DNA from: Geosiphon pyriformis
Lineage: Eukaryota > Glomeromycota > Glomeromycetes > Archaeosporales > Geosiphonaceae
Assembly: GCA_016748015.1 (NCBI GenBank)
Contig: JAAOMT010000375.1
Span: 277,106 to 341,105, forward strand
DNA: 64,000 bases
Direction: 5' to 3'
The notes below the pieces were generated by a model, which had not been told where the DNA came from, did not search any database, and saw only the letters and a list, made by a program, of their open reading frames with translations. Below are positions 45,900 to 57,389 of the stretch, one piece after another (the first letter of the stretch is position 1; every line of letters starts with the position of its first letter). A program made the translations under genes and the position numbers.

Positions 45900-46330
45900 A
45901 TGCCTTAAAAAAGCACATAAAAATGATACTGAATTTAATTTAAGATACTTTGAACAATTTTCTGTAGTTATAGCTCTACACTTTCTTGTAAAAATAGATC
46001 TCAAAATAGCTTTAGAAATTTTTATCAGTACTATAATTCAAGTTGTCTTTCAGTTTAGTCTTGCAAAGAAAAAAATTGATGTAAAAAAAAAATATTAAAC
46101 CTGAATACATTAACAATTATAATAAACTCTATATAATTAAATCACAAAAAAAGATTGTTTAAACTATCTTTCTGTTTCTTGTAAAAATACTCCAATTAAT
46201 CCCAGTAATCATGCATAAGAAATTAAGCTTCACAGCTTGAAAAATTAAAAAATTTGGATCAAGTAAAAGAAAAAACATAGCAGTTAATTTTATAAAAGAC
46301 AACAGTAACAAAATAGAATTTATTTACATT
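45900..46330 (+). pseudogene. dUTPase-like domain of element G2
   Basis: Motif-1-like TEFNLRYFEQF (about 45928) is followed by VKIDLKIALEIFISTIIQVV, then FSLAKKKIDVKK at the motif 2-3 region. Frameshifts follow and motifs 3-5 are mostly unreadable. Copy position and order agree with the other elements. Confidence 0.5.
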
Positions 46331-46859
46331 AATATGGTTATCTTTATCTTTCTGTATCAACAATACATTTTAAAAGTAAATTAAAAAATTCAAAATTAAG
46401 TTTTTTTATTTAAAGCTAACCCAGAAATTTTGTTTTTTAATTAATATTGTCAACTTATATATATTTACCAAAGTTTACAAGTATTTCAAAATCTTTATTC
46501 ACAATTCCACTAAAGATATTATTGAGATTTTTAAAGGAACTCTTATAAGTTCTATTTCTTTGAACATTTAAAATTCTAAAAAATCTTAGCCTATTTTAAA
46601 CTTTGTACAATTGTTCTTATTTTATAATATTATCTTTCAAGTATAGAACCTGCCAAAAAAAGCTACTTGTTTATACTAAAAAAAATTGCCAAATTAAACT
46701 TAAGAAACTTAAGTATTTTATAATAAATACAATTTAAAGTTTTCTTAAAACAATATAATAATATTTTTGCCAGCAAAAATGAATTTAAACACACTAATAT
46801 AATAAAACATCAGATCAACATAGAAAATGTTAGATCCATCAAACAATAAATTTACCAAG

Positions 46860-47620
46860 TAATTCTAATAGATAATAATCTGATTAAAAAAAAAGTACAA
46901 TAAATGTTAAATAATAAATTAATTAAGAAATCATTAAGTTTTTGGTCTTCTTCAATAGTATTGGTTATCAAAAAGAATGAGAAAATACAGTTCTGTATAA
47001 ATTACCAAAAATTCAACAGTATTACTCAAAAAAATAGCTATTTAAATTTTCTTATTTAGGAAATTCTGGACAATTTACAGAATAAAAATGATTTTCTTTC
47101 TTAGACTTAGCCAGTAGATATTGACAAGTTGAAATAAATCCTAAGAACAAAAAGAAAACAGCATTTACTACATAAGACAGAAACTTTAAATTTAATGTAA
47201 TGTTTTTTAAACTTTGTAATACTTCAGTTATCTTTTAATATTTTATGAATGTTATGTACAAAAAAATTCTCTGAAAATTAGTTGTAGTATTTTAAACAAT
47301 ACCAATGTGTTTTTAAAAACATTTAATGACCATCTATTCTATTTCTAACAAGCTTTTAATTGCTTACAAAGTGCCAAACTAAAGTTTAATCCAGACAAAT
47401 GTTTCTTTGAAAAGACCAAACTAAAATTTCTAAGACATATAATAGAAAAAAATGAAGTAAAACCAGATTTGGACAAAGTAAAAAAGATTAAAAACTTTTT
47501 GGTTCCAACTAATTTATAAAAACCAAAAAAATTCTTAGAATTGGCTGAATATTATTACAGATTTGTCAAAAATTTCTCAAATATTGCAAAATTATTTTAT
47601 TACCTGCTGTCAAAATATGT
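46860..47620 (+). pseudogene. Reverse transcriptase relic of element G2
   Basis: VIKKNEKIQFCINYQKFNSI (about 46964) and later pieces in shifting frames align with the RT of element D. Several stops and indels; the YxDD box is not recognisable. Non-functional. Confidence 0.55.
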
Positions 47621-47639
47621 CTTATATTTATAGAAAAAA

Positions 47640-48250
47640 AAACAACAAAAGACTTTTGACTATCTTAAATAATACTTAATAGAAGCATTAATATTAATTT
47701 ATTCAGATTTTAATAAATACTTTATTATTACTACAAATGTTTTAAAAAATAAACTAGGAGCCATTTTATTTTAAATTAGACCAGATAATTAAGAACATCC
47801 AATTACCGACACCAATTACAGTACTAGTTCAACAGAAAAAATATATAGTGTAACAAATTTGGAATGTTTCACTATTTATTAAACAGTAAAAAATTGGAGA
47901 CACTATCTTTGCCAACTATTTGATCTATATACAGATTACAAAAAACTCATTTAATTATTCAGCAAGCCACAACTGGAAGGAAAATACTGTATGATAGAAT
48001 ATCTATCTGCAATAATTTTCATACAAAGTATATTATAAAAAAGAAATTAAGAACACTAATATTAACAGTTTGTCAAAGATAACACAAATTTAATTCCGAA
48101 CTCATGAACACAACCACTTATCAACAATTACACTAATATTTATTAACATTCTAGTTCAAGAAAAAATTATCTTAATAAAAACAAAGTATTATACAAAAAC
48201 AAGTTTGTAATTATTTTATTTAGAATTACCAACTATACTATTAAAAATGC
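47640..48250 (+). pseudogene. RNase H and connection relic of element G2
   Basis: By position between RT and integrase, and by short matches to element D (a TTNVLKNKLGAILF-like segment about 47735). The sequence is cut at 48250 by a solo LTR and continues with the integrase at 49223. Confidence 0.4.
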
Positions 48251-49218
48251 TGTTACAGGTGATTATTTGGGATATTAAAACAAATAACAAATCTATAACT
48301 TGGTATTTAATAGCTTATACAATTGGTAAATCTAAAAATTTTTATGATCTAAAGATTTTCATAATCTAAAGGGTTTGGTAGAGTTTTTTGTATAATGAAC
48401 AGAGATTTAATTGATGTTTTAGTACTTGTTCTGAAAGTTTTTTTTGTAAATTTTTTTCTCAGCATAGTGGTTAATTCTTCTGGCAGTTTTATTTTTCTGG
48501 TAAGCTATTCTTAATTTTATGAATTCTTTATCTTTGTTTCATAGATCTTTTACCAAACTATTCTTGATGTCAATAACTTAATATTTAATTCTTTTAATTA
48601 ATTAATAAACAACACAGAAACAAAACACAAGAAAATAAAAAAAAATAAAAAAATAAAAATAAAAATTAGTATCTCATTAATAGTTATAATCAAGAGCTAT
48701 TAGTTTAGTATAGTTAAATATTGAATTCTATTAACATAAAGTATTAATAGAATAGAAATGATTAATATTATTTAATTAAACAATAATAATATGAATTTAG
48801 ATAATAATAAATATTTTATTAATGTGTGATTTGATTTTGTTTTAAGTTGTAGAAACTACTTTTAAAGAAAAAAGTATTGGCTAATTAATTGATTATTAGT
48901 ATCAATTTTGTTTTTTTTGCTTTTAATGCTCTTACTATATATACATAATTCTTGTTTTACAAGATCTTATATTTTTTTAAACAATGTACTCTATTTTTTC
49001 TGACAATGTTTTTATTGCTAAACAATATGTTATAGTTTTCTAACAATGTGCTTATTGTTAAACAATGTGCCATAATTTACTAACAATATGCATATTGCTA
49101 AGCAATGTGTTATAATTTTTTAACATTTTGCTTACTTTTTAAGTATTATTTTTCTATTGGTCTATTTTTTTATTTGTTTTTTTTACTTTCTTTTTTTGTA
49201 CTTTTTCTATAAATAAAA
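48251..49218 (-). repeat. Solo B-type LTR (minus) in element G2 pol
   Basis: In plus-strand reading it starts TGTTACAGGTGATTATTTG and ends TTTTTCTATAAATAAAA, 968 bp. It is the reverse complement of the B-type LTRs. Tandem ~34-bp units around CTAACAATGTGCTTATTG lie at 48985-49130. Flanks are ATGC (48247-48250) and ATGT (49219-49222), a target duplication with one transition. Confidence 0.65.
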
Positions 49219-49222
49219 ATGT

Positions 49223-50450
49223 CAAAACTACATTATCTTACAAAAAGTTATAAAAAACAATGAAAAAAAAACTGTTTTGCATAATATGTACTTTAATCTA
49301 ATTGCAAAACACTTTAACAAAGATGTTATTCTGAAAAGAATAATAAATCTATATTATTGGCTAATAATATATAAGAATATCTTTAAATATGTTTTTAACT
49401 GTGGCTTATGCCAACAAAAAAAAGGAGCAAGAACAATAGAATTACTTCAACACATTTCAGTTGGAAATCTATTTAATAGAATTGAGATTAATTTGGTTGG
49501 TTTTTTTTCAATTACATCCAAAGAAAATTGTTATATTGCTATAACTGTAGATCATCTTATTAAATAACCAAAAACCAGAGCAATTTAAGTAGTTAATATT
49601 AAAACAATAGCCAAGTTTGTACATCAAGATCTAATTTGCCAATATAAATGTTCAAAAGAATTGTTATCTAACTAAGAAACACATTTTGTTAATAGTATGT
49701 TAATTTAAACTAAACCAACAGTTTAGAATAAAATAACTTTTATTATCATTTTATTACTCACAAACAAATAAATTGGTAGAACAATTTAACTAAACATTGT
49801 ATAAAACATTAGCAAAAATAAGTTATAAAAATACACAAAAATAAGACTTATTTTATACTTTTTGTATTATTTACATACCAAATATTAAAGCAAAATACTA
49901 TTTAGCTTATACTATTTAAACTAGTCTATAGAAGAAAAACCACTCTATTTATTGAATAAAAAATATTTTCTTTTCCAACAAAAACAATCACTAAAGAAAA
50001 TTTTAAAACTACTTTATACCAAAAAACATACTAGCTTATAGAAACATTAAAAAACAATTATAGAACAGCAGCTAACAATATTAGTAACACTCAAAAATAA
50101 TAGAAAAAAAAACATGATAATTGCCTATCTGACCAACCAATTGAATTCAAGATTGAAAACTAAGTACTATTATATTATACAAAAGCTGAAAAACAGTAAA
50201 GTAAAAAGTTTGATCCAAAATAAGATGATCTATTTCATATATACAAAGTTTTAGGTAATAAAACTTATAAATTAAGATTAAAAAACAGAATTTTAAAGAA
50301 AGTAGCACATGGAAATCAGTTAAAAATTTATTATACAAACCAAAAGATATTGTATTTTATATTTCAATTAGAAATAGAGATTTTATTAATCAGACCAAAA
50401 GATATATCACAAGATTTAGAACCAATTATTATCATCAAAATGTAATTAAC
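49223..50450 (+). pseudogene. Integrase relic of element G2
   Basis: An open piece (49277-49567) holds HNMYFNLIAKHF with the two His, CGLCQQKKG with the two Cys, and the start of the core, RIEINLVGFF, with Asn at the first catalytic Asp. It continues with stops through AKFVHQDLICQY, KELLSN (second Asp now Asn) and the C-terminal region to about 50450. Confidence 0.6.
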
Positions 50451-50459
50451 ATATAACTA

Positions 50460-51202
50460 TTTAATTGAAAAATTTAAATATATATAATGACTAAAACAAC
50501 AAAAAAAAAGTCAATAGCATTTTTAATATAAATTTTTTAAATTAAATCCTAAAACTTTCAAAACAATTATTTAAAGCAATTTAACAATTCACAACTCAAA
50601 TAAAAATTACAATTAATAAAAAAAAGATATAATACAGAAACAAAAACAAAAAAAAGATGAGCAAAAGTTCAACTAGAACTAAACATTTCTATTTCTATAA
50701 ATGATTATGGAAAAAAAAGATATGTGTTAAACAAAACTTAACAAAATTAAAGAATCTTTAAGTAAACTAAACTTGGAACCAATAATAAGAGAATAAGCAC
50801 CAAAAAACTTCAGAGTATGAAAAAAAAGACTTCCATTAATCTACTAGTTCTATAAGATTGGTAAACAATTAGGATTGAAAACACTATATAAAGACTTTAA
50901 TTACCAAATTTTCAACAGAGAAGCTTTTAAACAAGTAGAAGAATTTATAGGAAGAAACAACTTAATATTGCACTACAAAATAGCATATTGATTATATACA
51001 GTATTCAAATACTGTTCAGCTATACTGCTAAACAGTTTCCTAGAAACTATTATAGTCAATAACATAAGATAAATAATAAATAAACAATTTAAAAACTTAT
51101 AAAAAACAATACTTAACACAACATTTAAACATTACATGAAAAATACAAATTTTATGAATACATATAATTTTACAGAAGCTAAATTCTAAAAAAAAAAAAT
51201 AA
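50460..51202 (+). pseudogene. C-terminal domain after integrase in element G2
   Basis: Downstream of integrase the plus strand encodes, with stops, KTLYKDFNYQIFNREAFKQV then EFIGRNNLILHYKIAYWLYT. This matches the post-integrase stretch of element D (QNLYMDKTKWLFNTTILQQL.. RVIYWLHTGF at 55238-55023 minus). No family is recognised. An A-rich tract ends in AATAA just before the LTR at 51203. Confidence 0.5.
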
Positions 51203-52230
51203 TGTTACTTAAGTAAAAAAATCAATTCAAAAAATATTGAAAAAAATGTGATTAGAAAAGAGAATAATATAAAAAAACATAATAATACAAAATAATACAG
51301 AATAATATATTATAACTTAAGATAACACAAAATAACACAATAATGTGAAATGGCACAGAATAACTAGCCATAACATAAAATAACTAGTTATAGTATAAAT
51401 AATAAAGCAATAACAGAAATAATAAACAATAATTAATAATAACAAGCAATCAAAAAACAATCTTATAAAACTAGAAATATATATAAAAATGAGTAGTTTT
51501 AGCAATAAAAAAAGGACAAACAGAGAAAATAGTTAGATAGAAAATATATTTTTTATCTATATCTATTAGATTTATTTTATCTATATATTTATATTATCTC
51601 AAATAAAAAAAATATTTGAAACCAAAAATTACTTATTCATAATTCCTGAATTTTATGTTTAAACTAAATTACTTATTTTTTTATCTTTATTTCCAGCCAG
51701 ATGCTTTTAGCATAAAATGTTTTAAACAAATAACAACTTGAACCAATCACTCTTGCTTATAATAATTAACAATACTAATTTTTTTTATTTTTTTTATTTT
51801 TTTATTTTTTATTTTTTCTTCTTCTTTTTTTTTTATTTTTTTATTTTTTTTGTGAAATGACAACATTGTAAAATCGACTGTTTGGAAATAAACTTTATTA
51901 CAACCTGGTAAAAAGAAAAGTTTTCTTTAAGATTAAATATTAATATTATCTTATTAGCTTATTAAAAGAGCAAAAAGATACTACCAGATTTTAGTAATTG
52001 CACTTAACTAACTTGGAAAAAATAGCTCACACACTTAAGTTATAAATAATCAAATATTTTTTTGTATTTTATAACTAAAAAACTTTACAAATAAAACTAA
52101 TAAAAAACTTTCAAATACTAATATCAAACAACTCACCTTAAATATTCAAAATAGAGATCTTTAAGCTCTTATTATCTAAATTTAGAGCACCAAATATTAC
52201 CACAATATCTTACCAAGTTTACCCTTAACA
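51203..52230 (+). repeat. E-type LTR (3' LTR of element G2)
   Basis: It starts TGTTACTTAAGTAAAA and ends TTTACCCTTAACA, 1028 bp, collinear with 32411-33540. The short-repeat array (51250-51420) and T-rich tract (51780-51850) are present. ATAA stands on both sides (51199-51202 and 52231-52234), but the left copy is also the end of the polypurine tract, so a solo-LTR reading is not proven. Confidence 0.65.
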
Positions 52231-53189
52231 ATAATATTTTAATAAGATAATAAAATTATAAGAAAATTAGCTCTTTAATGTCAAATCTGATCCTAATTAG
52301 ACTGCTAAGTAAATAAGTAGTCTTATTAAAAATAATTATGAACTTGTTAGTATTGTTACAGTTGAAACCCATAATTTTTATTAGTTATCACATGTATTAG
52401 TCACTGATGTCATATAATTAGCCACTCTATTTTTAGATAGTGATCATTAACCACTTTCAAAAGATATATAAGCAATGAGTCTCTTAGCTGTAGAAAATTA
52501 TCTCTCAGACAAGAATCAAATAAATAAAAATAACAACTTTCATCTCAATTACTCTCTTATCGCTAATTTCCCTTTCCCTATCTTCAAGTATCTGAATATC
52601 TTAAGATAAAAAATTACTTGTTGGCCTTTTCCTGACATATATAATTGTAGCATTTGAAGATTATTTGAATAAACATGATTGAAGAGCACAAGTTGATACC
52701 TGATATTGAATTTTAAGAGCGCCAATGTGAAGACATAGAATTAATACTAGCAGTGATCAATTGTTGACAGTACGGACTATTCTTCTACCTTCAGATTCCC
52801 CAGTTATCTTTGAAAAGAATAGCCACTGAGATATTTTATGAGACTAATCTTACACATTGAATCCATACTTATTCAATTTGCTCTTTAAAATTGAATTCTC
52901 CTTTGATTATTTCCATCACCCTACAATCCTGTTCTTCCTTGCTATCCATTAGCTTGTTACTTCAACCCATAACAGTATTATAAATAAGATGTATAAATTA
53001 GATATATTTAATATATTAGATAACATAAGTAATATTAATATGTAATTAAAGCTTTTTATTTGTAGTTAGTTGTATCTTGTAATTTTTGTATTATTGGGTA
53101 AGCTGACTTTATGAAAGTGCCACAATTTTGTGATAAAACTAATAAAAAACCAGTATAGTTACATGTTAACAAAAAAAAACTATAATATT
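52231..53189. other. AT-rich flank holding a solo LTR
   Basis: Apart from the C-type LTR at 52354-52974, I see no gene here. 53120-53189 may be a badly decayed end of another C-type LTR, since it precedes the C-type internal fragment in the expected place. Confidence 0.4.
52354..52974 (+). repeat. Solo C-type LTR (plus)
   Basis: It starts TGTTACAGTTGAAACCC and ends CAACCCATAACA, 621 bp, the reverse complement of the element C LTRs. It is flanked by GTAT at 52350-52353 and 52975-52978. No internal element sequence is attached. Confidence 0.85.
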
Positions 53190-53934
53190 ATTCTCTCCAA
53201 AGAAATTGAGCTTTAGTAAAATTAAGCTATTTATGAAATATTCTAATTGAAGATTTATATTTAACTCAAAACTAACTAGTTTGTTAAAGTTTTTTGTGAA
53301 TAAAATATATAATATCTGAGATAAAATAAGTTTCATATCTAAGAGACCAAATCTTTATATAAGAGTTTTGGCTCTTTTAACAATGATTAAAACTTTTAAG
53401 ACATCTAATTATATAATATTCAGAATTTTTACTTATATCTTTAAAGTTGTTTTCTTCATAAGCTTTATATTTTTTATAATTTTACCAAGTTAATTATAAA
53501 GCTCTAATTGTTTTTTATATAACAGATTTTTGTTTATAAGCAAAATTTTTTTAATTGTTTTTTCAAATATATTGAAAGGTAATAATATACTTGCTATTAT
53601 GCTTTTAAACATATATTTATTCATTTTGCTATGAATTTTTTCTTTTTGGTAATGGTTTTTTTTGGTCTAATAATAGTATATGTTCTACTATTATCAGTTA
53701 TAATGGTCTGTTTTCTAATAATCAAAGTAGTATTTAGATAATTTTTAATTTAATACTTATAGAAAGTATAGAAAACATTTTAAATGTTTTGATTCAGAAA
53801 ATAATTGTTTATGTTAATTAAAAATACTTTTGTTTTAAGAATGATATATTTATATCTGATTTTTGTTGATTATTTAAATCAGTATTACTATAACAAATAA
53901 TCAATTAGGTCATTTGTAATATTTTTTAAGTTAT
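53190..53934 (-). pseudogene. Fragment of a C-family element (polypurine tract and pol tail)
   Basis: It aligns with 35389-36120 of element C along its whole length, starting at the polypurine tract (TTATTCTCTCC in plus reading) and ending abruptly at the LTR of element D. The changes are mostly transitions, and no open frame survives. Confidence 0.65.
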
Positions 53935-54811
53935 TGTTACAGATGATTATTTGGAGTCTTAAATCAAATAACAAATCCGTAACTTGGTACTCAATTGATA
54001 AAATTTGTTGGTAATATCTGAAGGTGTTGTTTTATTTGAAGGTTTTGTTGTAGAGTTCTTTGTATAATAGACAAAAATTTAATGGTTGTCTTTTCAGTAG
54101 TTTCCCAGAATCGCAATTCTATTGAATTTTTTTCTCAGCATGGTGGCCAGTAATCTTGGCAGAGATGCCCTTTTGGTAAGCTATCCTTAAATTCTCAATT
54201 CCTATAACCTTCCTTTGGAGTTTTTTACCAGGCTATTTGTAATATCAATATCTCAGCACTTAATCTTCAAGTAATTAGTAGAACAAAAAAAATAACTAAA
54301 ATAAAAGAAAATAAAAGAGATAAGCCAAGGCAATAAATGTTTGTATCCTATCAATAGCCGTGATCAAGAGCTATTGTTCCAGTGTATTTAAGTATCAATT
54401 ACTATCAACATGAAGTGTTAATAGTAGAGAGTGGGATTGAAATAAAGAATATTTATTTATTTGATATTTGTGAATTAAAAGGTCACTTAGATGAAATCTT
54501 AGCTGGGAGGTTTTCTAACTAAAAGATTCTGTCTTTTCTATTTCTAATACTACCACTATATATACATAATTAAGATTCCTTAATTTTTCAATTCTTCACA
54601 CCAGGAATTCTGGAATTCCTAGAATTCTACAATTCCTTTTGAGAGAAATTCTGGAATTCTGGAATCTTGCAATTCCTTTGTATGAGAATCCTGCAATTCC
54701 TGGAATCCTGTAATTCCTCTTGAGAGAGATCTTAGAATTCCACATTTACTATGGCTACTTCTAATTGGCTAATTTATATGCTAATATACTTCTTATATTT
54801 TATAAGTAACA
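53935..54811 (-). repeat. 3' LTR of element D (B-type)
   Basis: In plus-strand reading it starts TGTTACAGATGATTATTTG and ends TTATAAGTAACA, 877 bp, and pairs with 63179 onward. On the minus strand AAAAAGAGAGAATAA (54812-54826) precedes it as polypurine tract. It contains an array of GGAATTCTGGAATTCC-type repeats (54600-54740) and, on the minus strand, ATTATGTATATATAG (about 54557-54572), a likely TATA box shared with other B-type LTRs. Confidence 0.8.
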
Positions 54812-54829
54812 TTATTCTCTCTTTTTAAT

Positions 54830-55440
54830 ATTGAGCTCTGTTGAGATTTTCCAAATCTCCTAACTCTAATTCTCTGTCATTGAGTATTTCTTGAACTTTT
54901 TTTTTGAGAATTGCTTGGGTTATCTTGTTTTGTAATTCTTCAAATTGAGTGTTGGTTATTTTTCCTATCTGGTTCACTATAATAGAGTCCAATTCCAGAT
55001 TAAATAAGATTTCTGGTCTGTCTTAGAATCCTGTATGTAGCCAATAAATGACTCTTGCTTGTATAGTCAAATTGTTTTTTTCCACAAACTGTTCTAGTTG
55101 TTGCAATATTGTTGTGTTGAATAACCATTTTGTTTTATCCATGTATAAGTTTTGAATGTTCAAGTGCCATTCCAAATGGAAATAACAAAAGTTTCTTGGA
55201 AATTCGTATATCCACCATTTCCAAGTTTCTTTAGTCAACTCTTAATATGTGGTGACACTTGTTGGTTTTTTTATTGCTAATTTTATTTTTAGAACTATTT
55301 TGTTAATAGTGCTTTCTGTTTTCCTTTGACTTTTGTATTTGGATATCTTTCTGGTATCTCAGTATCAAATGGTTTGTTAATTGATAGTAATTTCTATATT
55401 CTGTTGTTGAATTAGTTGAAAAAGTTGTTGTGCTAGTAAG
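54830..55440 (-). pseudogene. C-terminal domain after integrase in element D
   Basis: It contains a 71-codon open piece (55238-55023; WKWWIYEFPRNFCYFHLEWH, QQLEQFVEKNNL, RVIYWLHTGF). After a TAG it continues with ELDSIIVNQIGKITNTQFEE and a Lys-rich end. It is shared with element G2. I do not recognise the family; it could be a chromatin-targeting tail, but no chromodomain signature is visible. Confidence 0.5.
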
Positions 55441-55779
55441 TAGATATTGTCAGTGATTTCTATTTTTCTGAAGTCTTTTGTCATGTCTACCATGTCTTTA
55501 TATATTCTTTTTATTGTTCAATTTTATGTGTTTGGTCCAATAATTATGGTTGGTTCCAGATCTCATGGAATCTTATCTGGTTGGACTAGTATTCTCTGTA
55601 CTCCTAATTATGGAATATTACTGGTGGATGGTGACACTATATAGTAATATGGTTTCAGTCGATTATCATGTGCTGTTTTGGTTAAGATTTTGTTGTTCTA
55701 TCTTAATTTATAAGCTCCTTTTCCAAGAATTTCTTCTATGTAAAATGGTCTATTCCATTTGAAGTCAAATTTTTCACTC

Positions 55780-56730
55780 TATTGTTTTTCTATCTTAGTA
55801 TGATGTAGAAGTACTTTGTCTCCAATCTTGAATTCAACTGGTTTATCTGGTAGTTGGTTATTGTGTCTTTTTTTTTGTTTCTTTTGTAACTTTTGGATAT
55901 TATCAGCTGCTTTTTGCCATTTGTTTTTTAATGTCTTCATTAAATCATATGTTCTTCTTAGCAATGTTCTTTAGAAATTCTCTTCTGTTATTGGTTCTGT
56001 TGAATATGTTTTGACTTCTATCTTAACTGGTAATGTTGCTGTTCTACCATAGACTAATTCAAATGGTATTGCTTGTGTAGTGTCTTGCTTCATTGTTCAA
56101 TATGCAAATAATACTGATGGTATGATTAAATCTCATTCATCTTGGTTTTCTTGGCTGATTTTGGCTATTGTTTTACACAGTGTTTTGTTGAATCTTTCGA
56201 CTAATCCATTTGTTTGTAGATAGTATGATGATGATAATGGTCTTTTTATTCCAAATCTTTGACTTAATTCTGCTAATGTTCTATTTACAAAGTGAGTTTC
56301 TTGATCAGATAATAATTCTTTTGGACATCCGTGTTGACAGATCAGATCTTGATGAATAAATTCAGCAACAAATTTTGCATCTGCTCTTTGAATGACTTTT
56401 GCTTCTGGCCATTTAGTGAAATAGTCCATGATTACTGCAATATATTTGTTGCTTCTGCTGGTGATTGTTAATGGTCTGACTAAGTCAATTCCAATACAAT
56501 CAAATGGTTGTCTTACTTTAATTGGTTTCAATGGTTCATTGGATTTTGTTCCTCCTCTTCTTTAACAAGCATCACAGTTTTGAACATACTGGATGATATT
56601 TGAATACATTGATAGCCAATAGTATTTTTTCCTAGTTTTTTTTATGGTTGCTTCTTTATGAAAATGTTCTGCTGTTAGATCTGAATGCATGTTAAATAAT
56701 ATTGTCTCTTTTTCTGATTCTGTAATTACT
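55780..56730 (-). pseudogene. Integrase of element D
   Basis: The zinc-binding part (HSDLTAEHF.. CDAC, about 56700-56570) is followed by a TAA. The core (56531-56133) has Asp in IGIDLVRPL, Asp in LLSDQETHF and Glu in NGLVERFNK: an intact DDE triad. A further open piece (55964-55779) contains KKQKKRHNNQLPDKPVEF and GDKVLLHHTKIEKQ, the usual C-terminal beta-barrel start. Several stops. Confidence 0.75.
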
Positions 56731-56930
56731 CTTATTGGCTGGTCTGGATTTTTTCTGTTTTTCTGGTAAAGTATATTTTGATAATTAAAAAAATATTTTG
56801 ATTGTTGTTTTATGTTGTTTTGTTTCTTTTAAGATAATTTCTCCTTAAACAATTGGATATTTATATAATATTGGAGTTGTTAGTATTTTTATATATTCAT
56901 CTTTTGTTATATTTTTGGGTTAAAATGTTT

Positions 56931-57389
56931 TTAGATTTGTCTTATTTGCAACAAACTGTCAGCATTTCTATTGTCTTTTTCTTTTTTATAATGTAGTGTA
57001 TAATTGAATGATGAAAATTCTATTTTCCATCTAGCATGGCAGTTATCTCTAAATTCTTGCTTCTGAATTGAAGTCAATCCCTTGTGATTAGTGTATATTT
57101 CAAACTTTTGACTCAAGTATTTTTTTCACTTGATGACAACTCAATAGATGGCTAAGTGTTCTAGTGCTGGAGTTCTATAGTTTTTTTCAGCTGGAGTTAA
57201 GCTTTTATTGATATAAGCTACTGGATGCTCTCTTTTATCTGGTTCTCTCTGTAATAGTACTACTCCCAATGCTTGACCAAATGCATCAGTTGTAATTATG
57301 AATGGCTTGTTATAATCTAGATAGATCAGTACTGGAGCTTGAATAAGCTTTCTTCTTAATGTATCAAAAGCTTTTTGTTGGATTTCTGT
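56931..57389 (-). pseudogene. RNase H of element D
   Basis: Motifs in order: ITTDAFGQALGVVLLQ (catalytic Asp kept), AYINKSLTPAEKNY, TPALEHLAIYWVV (Glu kept), FEIYTNHKGLTSIQ (Asp now Asn) and NRNADSLLQI (Asp kept). It would remove the RNA strand during cDNA synthesis. One motif residue is lost by G-to-A change and stops intervene. Confidence 0.7.

Larger units (their letters stand above)
44940..52230 (+). mobile_element. Element G2: 3' portion of a second Gypsy element (Cys-rich block to LTR)
   Basis: It begins with a second copy of the Cys-rich block and dUTPase. RT, RNase H, integrase (split by a solo LTR), a C-terminal domain, an A-rich polypurine tract and an E-type LTR (51203-52230) follow. 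The 3' LTR is E-type while the LTR at the 5' end of G is B-type, so one simple element cannot explain both ends. Confidence 0.55.

Noticed and set aside
51199-52234. E-type LTR at 51203 as a solo LTR with ATAA duplication
   Set aside because: The left ATAA is also the end of a polypurine tract aligned with that of element D, so a 3' LTR position explains it better; not fully excluded.
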